Assembly: GCA_947167515.1 (NCBI GenBank) | Contig: CAMVIM010000012.1 | Coordinates: 36,733-100,732 of the forward strand | DNA: 64,000 nt | Reading direction: 5' to 3' | Source: an uncultured Prevotellaceae bacterium | Lineage (GTDB): Bacteria > Bacteroidota > Bacteroidia > Bacteroidales > Bacteroidaceae | Part shown: positions 8,535 to 16,621 of the stretch, in pieces | How the letters are laid out: each line of letters starts with the position of its first letter | Position numbering within the stretch: the stretch's first letter is position 1 | The notes under the pieces: model-generated | Database searches by the model: none | Told to the model about the DNA's origin: nothing | The model's input: only the letters and a program-made list of their open reading frames with translations | Translations under genes and position numbers: made by a program

Positions 8535-9740
8535 ATGAAGAAGATTATCATTTTATTGGCAGTGCTGACCGCATGGTGCGGCCGTGCTGCGGCAGAAGGC
8601 CTCTCGGTGCAGAGCATCACCATCCCCAAGGGAGGGGAGGCCACGCTGGAGATTGCGCTGGAGAACCCCACGACGGAGTTCGCCGCATTCCAGTTCAATG
8701 TGGAGCTGGCAAGCGGCATCACGGTCGCCCTCAACGGGAAGGGCAAGCTGGACTACACGAAGGGTGAGCGTCTGAACGAGGACTTCACGCTGAGCATGTC
8801 ACAGCCCGACACGGAGGTGAACACCTTCCGTGTGCTGGGCTACTACACGGAAACGCAGGCGATACCCGGAACGGGCGGGGCGGTCATTCAGATCACCCTC
8901 AAGGCCGATGCCGCGCTGGAGGAAGGTGAGGAGCTTGACTGCAAGCTCTCTGCCATCAACCTGACGGAGCCTGACGAGACGAAGCACACGCCGGCGGACA
9001 TCCCCTTCACCGTCACCATCGGCGCACCTGCCGACACACGCGTGGTGCTGGACGAGACTTCCACCACAGCGCCCGCTGCTGCCACAGGTGTGGATGTGCG
9101 CGTGAAGCGCACCATCAAGGCAAACGAGTGGGGAACGCTCTGCCTGCCGTTCGCCATGACAGCGGCGCAGGTGAAGGCGGCGTTTGGCGAGGATGTGCAG
9201 TTGTTGGACTTCGCGGGCTATGACGTGACGGAAGATGGAGATGACATCGTGGGCATTGAGGTGAGTTTTGCCCCTCTCAGTGCGATAGAGGCCAATCATC
9301 CCTGCCTGATCAAGGTGAGCAGTCCCGTCAGCGAGTTCACGGTGGACGGCGTGGATATAGACCCTGAGGACGAGCCGGTGGTGGCGACGGTGAAGCGCAC
9401 GAGAAAGGCGTGGAGCGAACTGATCGGCACGTATGTGGCCCAGACGGAGGTGCCGGAGAAGACGCTGTTTCTGAGTGGCGGCGATTTCTGGTATTCGACT
9501 GGGAACACGAAGATGAAGGCGTTCCGTGCCTACTTCGACTTTTTTGACGTGCTGACGGAGGTGGACGAGAGCTACGCCAACATCCGTTTCTGCATCGGGG
9601 GTGAAACCACGGGGATAAAAGCCACGAATTTCACGAAAGAGGATGGCTGTTGGTACACGCTGGACGGGCGCAGGCTCAGCGGCAAGCCTGCGGAGAAGGG
9701 TGTGTACATCTTCAACAGCAAGAAGGTTTCAATACGCTAA
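8535..9740 (+). CDS. Secreted cohesin-like-domain protein
   Basis: A 401-residue exported protein starting at the ATG of MKKIIILLAVLTAW, which gives a proper signal peptide; the TTG 18 bases upstream is unlikely. Residues about 20-165 resemble the cohesin-like beta sandwich common in Prevotella secreted proteins (SVQSITIPKGGEATLEIALE; GTGGAVIQITLKADA). A middle beta-rich domain follows (KANEWGTLCLPFAMTAAQV, an expression common in secreted Bacteroidetes proteins). The C-terminus CWYTLDGRRL...GVYIFNSKKV is the characteristic end of many exported Prevotella proteins and may be a sorting signal. Function unknown; surface adhesion or a scaffold role is inference. Confidence 0.65.
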   Translation: MKKIIILLAVLTAWCGRAAAEGLSVQSITIPKGGEATLEIALENPTTEFAAFQFNVELASGITVALNGKGKLDYTKGERLNEDFTLSMSQPDTEVNTFRVLGYYTETQAIPGTGGAVIQITLKADAALEEGEELDCKLSAINLTEPDETKHTPADIPFTVTIGAPADTRVVLDETSTTAPAAATGVDVRVKRTIKANEWGTLCLPFAMTAAQVKAAFGEDVQLLDFAGYDVTEDGDDIVGIEVSFAPLSAIEANHPCLIKVSSPVSEFTVDGVDIDPEDEPVVATVKRTRKAWSELIGTYVAQTEVPEKTLFLSGGDFWYSTGNTKMKAFRAYFDFFDVLTEVDESYANIRFCIGGETTGIKATNFTKEDGCWYTLDGRRLSGKPAEKGVYIFNSKKVSIR

Positions 9741-9778
9741 GGAGAGAACTGAGAAAAATAGAAAAAACAGACAAGACA

Positions 9779-9976
9779 ATGAAAAAGAAAAGATATGTGG
9801 CTCCCCTGGTGGAGCGCTTTGAGATGGAAAGTGAATTGCCAGTGTGTGTCAGTCCAGGTGTGACGGGAGCTGGCATGGGTTATGGCGGTGTGGATAAGGA
9901 GGGAGAGAAAGACCCTGGTGCCCAGCAGCGTATCATTGAGGATATGGAGGCTGGCGGCAGCGAAGACTTGTGGTGA
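9779..9976 (+). CDS. Short conserved-type peptide, 65 residues
   Basis: The ORF begins MKKKRYVAPLVERFEME, contains a Gly-rich middle (GVTGAGMGYGGVDKEG) and ends acidic with a terminal SEDLW. It starts 38 bases after the cohesin-like gene on the same strand and ends 32 bases before a terminator, so the two are probably co-transcribed. From memory, similar short ORFs with a basic MKKK-Y-P start and an acidic W-terminated tail follow secreted-protein genes in Prevotella and Bacteroides. No signal peptide, no known domain and no maturation enzymes nearby, so I make no RiPP call. Confidence 0.55.
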   Translation: MKKKRYVAPLVERFEMESELPVCVSPGVTGAGMGYGGVDKEGEKDPGAQQRIIEDMEAGGSEDLW

Positions 9977-10008
9977 GGACGAGTACAATTAGATGTTTAT
10001 TTGATAAG

Positions 10009-10048
10009 GCCCGGCGATGCGCATAAGCGTAGCACCGGGCTTTTTTTT
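10009..10048 (+). terminator. Rho-independent terminator
   Basis: GCCCGG (10009-10014) pairs with CCGGGC (10035-10040), followed by eight T. It ends the cohesin-like/short-peptide unit. Confidence 0.85.
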
Positions 10049-10121
10049 GTCCTTCCTATCTGAGAAGGTCGAAGAAAAAACAAAGAATTGGGCTTTTTTT
10101 GAAGTTTTTGGCGCATGAGGC

Positions 10122-10151
10122 GTTGTAAATCGGGATTTTTATGTATTTTTG
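10122..10151 (+). promoter_or_regulatory. malQ promoter
   Basis: -33 element GTTG (10122-10125) and -7 element TATTTTTG (10144-10151) are separated by 18 bases, matching the Bacteroidetes TTTG/TAnnTTTG consensus. The expected transcript leader before the ATG at 10177 is about 20 nt. Confidence 0.7.
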
Positions 10152-10176
10152 CACCCACAATAAATCTAAGAGAAAA

Positions 10177-12879
10177 ATGAAACTACGCTTTGAAATAGAA
10201 TATCGCACCCTCTGGGGCGAGGAGTTGCGTCTGCAACTGTGGATGGTCGGAAAGAACAATCGGAAGACGGCTGTGGATGAATATCGGTTGCAGACGGAGG
10301 ACGGTGTGATGTGGAAGGGAGAGATGGAACTGGACGTGCTGCAGCCTCCTAAGGGCGATGTGGTGGCTTTGGAATATCAATATGCCATGTGGCGCGATGG
10401 GGTACTGGTGTGGACTGAATGGGAAGTGGCACCTCACCGGGTGGTACTGGACGGCATCACGAACCAATATGTGCTGAGCGACAAGTGGCGTCCCATCCCG
10501 GAGGATCTGCCGCTGTTCTCGTCGGCTTATACGGAGTGTGTGGGTGCGCAAGCCGATGACAATGCAGCCATCGACACGCTCTATTCATCGACGCTGCAGC
10601 TGCGCGTGGTGGAACCCCGACTGAAGAAAGGCGAATGGCTGGCTGTGTGTGGCAGCACCCCGCAGTTGGGCGACTGGAACCGTGCCAAACGAATGGCGCT
10701 CATCAACCTGCAGGAGTGGGCATTGAACATCGATGCGGACATGCTCTTTGACGAGGCTGAATATAAATATGTGGTGGTGGATAGTGAGAACCGCATCCTG
10801 CGATGGGAAAACGGACAGAACCGACGCATACGCTGCCCGAAACTGAACCCAAGGGAGATATGGATTAAGACGGACAATCAGGTGATGCTGAGCGGTGACA
10901 GCTGGAAAGTGGCGGGTGTGGTCATTCCGGTGTTCTCCCTGCGCTCGACAAGAAGTTACGGCGTGGGCGACTTTGGCGACCTGAAGCTGCTCATTCAGTG
11001 GGCAGTGCAAACGAAGATGCATGCCATTCAGATACTGCCCATCAACGACACGACGACGATGGGTTCCTGGCAAGACTCCTACCCCTACAACGCCATCTCG
11101 GTGTTCGCGCTGCATCCGCTCTACTGCGACCTGAACGCGTTGCCACAGTTGGAAGACCGCATGGCGATGGAGAAGTTCATGATGAAGCAGCAGAAGATGA
11201 ATTCGATGAAGGAGATGGACTACGAGAAGGTCATCTCCGTGAAGATGGACTATCTGCGAAGGGTGTATGCACAGGAGGGAAAGGAAATACTGGAAAGCGA
11301 AGGTTTCAAGGCGTTCTTTGAGGGAAACAAGGACTGGCTGATACCCTATGCAGCCTTCTCTTATCTGAGAGATTTGTACCAGACGGCAGAGTTTGCCCGA
11401 TGGCCCAAATACAGCACCTACAACAAAAAGGACATTGAGCAGCTGGTGGCAAAAGGCGGTGAGGCCTACGAGGGTGTCGCCTTCTTCTATTATGTACAGT
11501 ACCAGCTGCATCTGCAACTGAAAGACGTGAGGGATGCGGCTCGCAAGGAGGGCATCATCATCAAGGGAGACATTCCGATTGGCATTTCACGGACGAGTGT
11601 GGAAGCGTGGTCGGAACCGCATTTGTTCAACCTCGACGGACAGGCTGGCGCACCACCCGATGACTTCTCGAAGAACGGTCAGAACTGGGGATTCCCCACC
11701 TACAACTGGGAGGCTATGGCGCAAGACGGCTATCGCTGGTGGATTCGCCGATTCCAGAATATGGCGGAATACTTTGACGCTTACCGCATCGACCACGTGC
11801 TGGGTTTCTTCCGCATTTGGGACATCCCACTACATTCGGTTCACGGTCTCTTGGGACAGTTCTCACCTTCGCTGCCGATGACGGTGGAGGAAATCGAGAG
11901 TTACGGAATGCGCTTCAACCCTGAACTCATGACTCGCCCTTACATTGCCGACTGGACGCTGGAACGCATCTTCGGCTATCGTGCCGACTTGGTGAAGAGC
12001 ATCTATCTGCAACCGCGCACCGACGGACGCTATGACCTGAAGGATGAGTATGCCAGCCAACGCAAGATTGAGGCTGCTTTTGCCGGCAAGACTGACGAGG
12101 ACAGTATTCAACTGAGGGATGGGCTGTACGATTTGGCTTCGTGTGTGCTCTTCGTCCCTGACAGAAGGCGTCCCGACATGTACCACCCACGCATCGCGGC
12201 TCAGAAGGACTTCATCTACCAGTCGCTGCTGCAACACGAGCGGGAGGCTTTTGACCGCTTGTACAATGACTACTACTACAAACGCCACAACAAGTTCTGG
12301 TATGACGAAGCCATGCGAAAACTTCCTGCGCTGACTCAATGCACACGCATGCTGGTGTGTGCCGAAGACCTCGGCATGGTGCCAGAAAGTGTGGGATGGG
12401 TGATGAACGACCTGAGGATTCTGTCGCTGGAAATTCAGACCATGCCCAAGTCACCCTACCTGCAGTTTGGCCACTTATGGGAGAACCCATACCGCTCTGT
12501 CGCCACGATTTCCACCCACGACATGCCACCACTCCGAATGTGGTGGGACGAGAACTCGGAACGTGCTCAGCAGTTTTACAACAATGCGCTCTACAAGGAC
12601 GGAACGGCTCCCCACCCCGCTCCTGGATGGTTGTGCGAAGAGATTGTGTCGGCTCATCTGTTCTGTCCGTCGGCTCTGACCTTGCTGTCTTTGCAGGACT
12701 GGCTGTCGATGGATGAAACCTTGCGTCTGCCTGACCCCAATGGGGAGAGGATCAACATTCCAGCCAGACCGAGACACTATTGGCGATGGAGAATGCACCT
12801 AACCATCGAACAACTGATTTATGCAACGCAGTATAACACCAGAGTGAGAGAGATGATTGAAAATTCGGGCAGAGGATGA
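10177..12879 (+). CDS. malQ: 4-alpha-glucanotransferase (amylomaltase)
   Basis: Transfers alpha-1,4-glucan segments between maltooligosaccharides in the cytoplasm (starch and glycogen use). The 900-residue length is that of the Bacteroidetes form, with two N-terminal CBM20-like starch-binding modules (about residues 1-110 and 120-230; KKGEWLAVCGSTPQLGDW is typical) before the GH77 barrel. Catalytic residues are visible: nucleophile Asp539 in YRIDHVLGFFRIW, acid/base Glu730 in CAEDLGM, and transition-state Asp782 in STHDMPPLRMWW. The ATG at 10177 was chosen because the -7 box ends only 26 bases upstream; the earlier ATG at 10141 would precede transcription. The stop overlaps a possible start of the next gene (ATGA). 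Confidence 0.95.
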   Translation: MKLRFEIEYRTLWGEELRLQLWMVGKNNRKTAVDEYRLQTEDGVMWKGEMELDVLQPPKGDVVALEYQYAMWRDGVLVWTEWEVAPHRVVLDGITNQYVLSDKWRPIPEDLPLFSSAYTECVGAQADDNAAIDTLYSSTLQLRVVEPRLKKGEWLAVCGSTPQLGDWNRAKRMALINLQEWALNIDADMLFDEAEYKYVVVDSENRILRWENGQNRRIRCPKLNPREIWIKTDNQVMLSGDSWKVAGVVIPVFSLRSTRSYGVGDFGDLKLLIQWAVQTKMHAIQILPINDTTTMGSWQDSYPYNAISVFALHPLYCDLNALPQLEDRMAMEKFMMKQQKMNSMKEMDYEKVISVKMDYLRRVYAQEGKEILESEGFKAFFEGNKDWLIPYAAFSYLRDLYQTAEFARWPKYSTYNKKDIEQLVAKGGEAYEGVAFFYYVQYQLHLQLKDVRDAARKEGIIIKGDIPIGISRTSVEAWSEPHLFNLDGQAGAPPDDFSKNGQNWGFPTYNWEAMAQDGYRWWIRRFQNMAEYFDAYRIDHVLGFFRIWDIPLHSVHGLLGQFSPSLPMTVEEIESYGMRFNPELMTRPYIADWTLERIFGYRADLVKSIYLQPRTDGRYDLKDEYASQRKIEAAFAGKTDEDSIQLRDGLYDLASCVLFVPDRRRPDMYHPRIAAQKDFIYQSLLQHEREAFDRLYNDYYYKRHNKFWYDEAMRKLPALTQCTRMLVCAEDLGMVPESVGWVMNDLRILSLEIQTMPKSPYLQFGHLWENPYRSVATISTHDMPPLRMWWDENSERAQQFYNNALYKDGTAPHPAPGWLCEEIVSAHLFCPSALTLLSLQDWLSMDETLRLPDPNGERINIPARPRHYWRWRMHLTIEQLIYATQYNTRVREMIENSGRG

Positions 12880-12890
12880 GGAACGGAACC

Positions 12891-13853
12891 ATGGCAAAGA
12901 AGAAGAAAAAATATAGTCAGTGGAAATTCCTCATTGCCTTCACGGTGACGATGGGACTGTTTGCTGGGGTGCGCCACGTGTTTGGCATCGAGGTGCCGCT
13001 ACACGTGGAGAAGTCTGCAACGACAGAGCTGATGGCTCATGCGGAGAATAGCGGCAAGGAGGATGAAACGGCCGATATGGAAGAGGTGCTGGCAATGGAG
13101 CAGCCTTTCAGTGCCAATCTGGTCACAGAAGAAGGCCTCGATGAGGAGGATGAAGAAATTGAAGAAGAGGAGATGGAGGAGACGAAAGATGAAGTGGATG
13201 AAGAGGGAACTATGAACAAGGAGGGTAATGACAGTCTGTCTGACAGCGAGATGACAGACTCGATGCCACGGGGCAAGCATCGCATTCGGGGCGTGTGGAG
13301 TTACTCTGACTGTTTTCCTGACATTCAGGATGTGCAGATTGTGGCAGCACAGAAGCATGGTATCAGTCCTGTAAGAAACCGAGCTGAGGCCGAAGTGCTG
13401 GTGCGGCAGCATCAGCTGGTGAACATCAGCCACTCCCCGTTCTATTCCATCGACAAACTAACCCACTCCATCCCTTATCTGGTGCCAAGAGCACAGCACT
13501 TGCTGAACACCATCTGCTTGAACTTCATCGATTCGTGTCAGGTGAAAGGTCTGCCTCTTCACATGCCGATTGTAACTTCCGTGTTGCGCACGACTGACGA
13601 TGTGTCGAACCTGCAACGCGGTAACAAGAATGCCACCACAAACTCATGCCACTGCTATGGAACGACGGTGGATATTGCCTACAACAAGTTTATGCCCATC
13701 ACTGGCACCTATGAGTCGAATGCCGCTCTACTCCGATGGAACGAGCCCATGAAGCAGGTGCTGTCTGAAGTGCTGAACGACCTGAGGAGACAAGGGAAAT
13801 GCTATGTGAAGTATGAACGGAAACAGGGCTGTTTCCATCTCACTTGCAGGTAA
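12891..13853 (+). CDS. DUF5715 family protein
   Basis: About 320 residues. A basic start (MAKKKKKYSQWKF) and a hydrophobic segment at about residues 13-32 suggest a signal anchor exposing the rest to the periplasm. A strongly acidic low-complexity linker (about residues 75-120, many EE/DE) precedes a compact C-terminal domain with CHCYGTTVDIAYNKF, typical of DUF5715; the His/Asp spacing recalls M15-type D-Ala peptidases, so a cell-wall role is possible but unproven. The ATG at 12876 overlaps the malQ stop and is an alternative start adding five residues. The 3' end overlaps the convergent methyltransferase gene by 14 bases. Confidence 0.75.
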   Translation: MAKKKKKYSQWKFLIAFTVTMGLFAGVRHVFGIEVPLHVEKSATTELMAHAENSGKEDETADMEEVLAMEQPFSANLVTEEGLDEEDEEIEEEEMEETKDEVDEEGTMNKEGNDSLSDSEMTDSMPRGKHRIRGVWSYSDCFPDIQDVQIVAAQKHGISPVRNRAEAEVLVRQHQLVNISHSPFYSIDKLTHSIPYLVPRAQHLLNTICLNFIDSCQVKGLPLHMPIVTSVLRTTDDVSNLQRGNKNATTNSCHCYGTTVDIAYNKFMPITGTYESNAALLRWNEPMKQVLSEVLNDLRRQGKCYVKYERKQGCFHLTCR

Positions 13854-15201
13854 GAAGTCTGCGGGCAATCTTCTCTACCACATCGGCGTTGACGGCATTG
13901 CCTAATGCCTTGAACTTCTGCACACGCGAAAGGGTGCTAAAGTTTAGTTCCTGCATAGACTGGATGCGGGCTGCTTCGCTGTGGGAGATGTAGCGTCCCC
14001 AGCGGAAGTCTTCGGGCGTGTAAGGCTTTCCGTGCTTGTCCAGCGCACCCTGAGGCGGATAAGGTATAAAAGGAAGAATGGGTGTGGCAGTGGTGCAGAG
14101 CGTGATGGTGGGGATGTAGTTCATCGAGCGGATGCGTATGCCCGACGGACGCAACTGGATGACATGATGCTTGAAGTCCCAATCTTGGTTCGTGCTCCAC
14201 TCAAGCATACGCTGGGTGCGAGGATATCGCCGAATCTTTTTCAGCCAAGGGTCTATCCAGTCCTTGTGCCGCTGGTACATCTCGCGGTTCTGACGAATAA
14301 GTATCTTCTTGAATTCGGGATAAGTGTCCTCGTACTTCGTCTTCCGCATATAGAAAGGAAGACCAGCTATCAGCTCCTCGCGCGTTTCACCTTCGAGCAC
14401 CTGACCATAAGAGCCGTGACGCCCACGCAACTGCTCCAGCGGCTGGAAAGCGGGAGGGGTTTCCTCAAAGTCATAGTCGGCTCCAAACTCCATCGTGAAG
14501 ATACAATGGGAAGGCATATAGCCATCCCGCTTGGTCACATTATAGACAAACTCCTGCCAAGCGTCGAAAACGGGATGAAGTCCACGCCGCACGGCCTGCA
14601 CATGGTCATTGTCGGCAAAATCCACAATGCTGCGGACATCGCTGGGAGCATGATGGTCGGTGCGATAGAAATGGAACTTGTGCAGCCCACTGACTCCTTG
14701 CTCGTTGCGCAACATCCCGACGATGTAGAATCGGGGGCGATGCTGAGGAACGCCAAATTCGTGAGGAGAATAGATATGTGCGCGAATGTCATAGCCGAGT
14801 GCATCAAGTTTTTGCCGAATGGTTTTCCAGGTGCGCCCTCCGTCATGTCCTGGCAAGGCGGATACATTCTCCAGAAAGATGTACTTCGGGTGATGCTCAT
14901 TCAGAACACGGCAGATTTCATCGAAAAGGTTGCCACGCCCCAGTTCATCGTCAAATCCCTGTTTCTTTCCCGAAAATGAAAAGGGTTGACAAGGGAAACC
15001 AGCACAAAGCACCTCGTGAGGTGGAATGTCGGCAGACGAGATTTTGGTGATGTCACCGTGAATAGGAACATTGGGAAAGTTGATTTGATACAGTTCCTGC
15101 AACTTCGGCTGTATCTCGGATGCGAAGACACATTCATGTCCCAAACGAGAAAGGGCGAGATGGAATCCCCCAAGACCTGCAAATAAATCGATGAATTTCA
15201 T
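13840..15201 (-). CDS. DNA (cytosine-5) methyltransferase
   Basis: Transfers a methyl group from SAM to cytosine in DNA. The 453 residues contain motif I FAGLGGFHLALSRLGHE with EIQ downstream, motif IV GFPCQPFSFSG with the catalytic Cys, motif VI FLENV, motif VIII RPRFYIVG and a C-terminal motif X (FKALGNAVNADVVEKIA); the intervening 200 residues form the target-recognition region. No restriction endonuclease or Vsr nuclease gene is adjacent, so it appears to be an orphan. Its start overlaps the symporter stop by 4 bases, indicating translational coupling to the histidine kinase/symporter genes, which is unusual for a methyltransferase. Recognition sequence cannot be read from the protein. 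Confidence 0.93.
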   Translation of the reverse strand: MKFIDLFAGLGGFHLALSRLGHECVFASEIQPKLQELYQINFPNVPIHGDITKISSADIPPHEVLCAGFPCQPFSFSGKKQGFDDELGRGNLFDEICRVLNEHHPKYIFLENVSALPGHDGGRTWKTIRQKLDALGYDIRAHIYSPHEFGVPQHRPRFYIVGMLRNEQGVSGLHKFHFYRTDHHAPSDVRSIVDFADNDHVQAVRRGLHPVFDAWQEFVYNVTKRDGYMPSHCIFTMEFGADYDFEETPPAFQPLEQLRGRHGSYGQVLEGETREELIAGLPFYMRKTKYEDTYPEFKKILIRQNREMYQRHKDWIDPWLKKIRRYPRTQRMLEWSTNQDWDFKHHVIQLRPSGIRIRSMNYIPTITLCTTATPILPFIPYPPQGALDKHGKPYTPEDFRWGRYISHSEAARIQSMQELNFSTLSRVQKFKALGNAVNADVVEKIARRLLTCK

Positions 15202-16616
15202 TTTCTTGATACAATCATTAGTCCGACGAAGGTTAATAAACCGTTGAACATTAACATCTCGTAGCCAAACTGATAACCGGTGAGCTGGCCGACGCTGTAA
15301 CTGATGGCATAACAGATGAGAGGCGATGCAATAGCGATATAGGGCACACAGGACTCCCGGGGCTTACGCTTGGTGAACATACCAAAGGAGAACAGACCGA
15401 GGAGCGGACCATAGGTGTAAGACACCAAGGTATAAATCAAGTCCATCACGCTACCCGAACCTATCGCATTGAAAGCCAATGTGACCACAACAAAAGCGAG
15501 GAGCATGCCGAGGTGAACGCGCTTGCGCACCTTCTCGTCCTTTTCTTTTTCCAGAATATCGATGCAAAAACTGGTGGTCATGGCAGTCATGGCTGAGTCG
15601 GCAGAAGAGAAAGCGCTGGCAATGACACCCACAGTGAAGAAGATGAGACATGCGGTGCCTAACGTGCCATCAAGAACAATGCCTGCCAAAAGGTCATCGC
15701 CCTTATCGGGAAGTGGAAGTCCCTGCTGCTGATAGAGAAGGAGCAAGAGAACACCAAGAGCCAAGAAGAGGAAGTTGACAGGCACGAAAAGAAGTCCATA
15801 GGAGCACATGTCTTTCTGCGCCGAGCGGAGGTTCTTGCAGGTGAGGTTCTTCTGCATCATGTCCTGATCGAGTCCGGTCATGACAATCACAATAAAGACA
15901 CCCGACAGGAATTGTTTCCAGAAGTTCTGCTTCGATGCAAAATCGTCAAACTCAAACATACGCGAATGGGGGTCGTTCCAGACGGCAGACATGGCTTGGA
16001 GGAAGTTCATGTCGAGCATACAGGCTACTCTCAAAAGAATAAGCACCAATGCCAACAAGAGGCACACTGTCTGGACGACATCTGTCCACACCAAAGTGCG
16101 GATGCCTCCCTTGCGAGTGTAGAGCCAAATCAGAATCAATGCTGCAAGAACTACTATGGGATAAGGAAGGGCGAAGGTGTCAGCAAGACACATCTGCAAT
16201 ATCCGGCAAACCACATAAAACTTTGCAGCTGCCCCCAATAGTTTACTGCCCACAAAGAAAGAGGAGCCAGTCTTGTAGCTGGTTCTTCCGAAACGATAAT
16301 CAAGGTATGTGTAAATGGAGGTGAGGTTGTAGCGGTAGTAAAGAGGCAGAAGCACAAAAGAAACGACGACATATCCCAGCACGAATCCGAAACACATCTG
16401 CATGTAGGTCATGTCTATGCCCATCACCCACCCAGGCACTCCGATGAATGTCAATCCAGAGATACTGGCACCCACCATGCCGAACGCCACGAGTGGCCAA
16501 GGGGACTGACGGTTGCCTGTAAAAAAAACAGCGTTGCCACCTCTCTTGCCAACGAGGTTGGAGAGAAGCAGCAACGCACAAAAGTATAATATAACGGTAA
16601 TGAGAACCAGCATCAA
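15198..16616 (-). CDS. Sodium:solute symporter (SSS family)
   Basis: A 472-residue inner-membrane transporter with 12-13 hydrophobic helices. Family features include the N-terminal ASISGLTFIGVPGW region and the cytoplasmic GGIRTLVWTDVVQT loop, characteristic of sodium-coupled symporters of the SSS family. The substrate (sugar, amino acid, sialic acid or other) cannot be assigned from sequence. It starts 5 bases after the end of the double histidine kinase gene and overlaps the methyltransferase start, so the three are almost certainly co-transcribed. Close linkage of a sensor kinase and an SSS transporter suggests the kinase may sense the transported solute. Confidence 0.9.
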   Translation of the reverse strand: MMLVLITVILYFCALLLLSNLVGKRGGNAVFFTGNRQSPWPLVAFGMVGASISGLTFIGVPGWVMGIDMTYMQMCFGFVLGYVVVSFVLLPLYYRYNLTSIYTYLDYRFGRTSYKTGSSFFVGSKLLGAAAKFYVVCRILQMCLADTFALPYPIVVLAALILIWLYTRKGGIRTLVWTDVVQTVCLLLALVLILLRVACMLDMNFLQAMSAVWNDPHSRMFEFDDFASKQNFWKQFLSGVFIVIVMTGLDQDMMQKNLTCKNLRSAQKDMCSYGLLFVPVNFLFLALGVLLLLLYQQQGLPLPDKGDDLLAGIVLDGTLGTACLIFFTVGVIASAFSSADSAMTAMTTSFCIDILEKEKDEKVRKRVHLGMLLAFVVVTLAFNAIGSGSVMDLIYTLVSYTYGPLLGLFSFGMFTKRKPRESCVPYIAIASPLICYAISYSVGQLTGYQFGYEMLMFNGLLTFVGLMIVSRK

Positions 16617-16621
16617 CTCAC

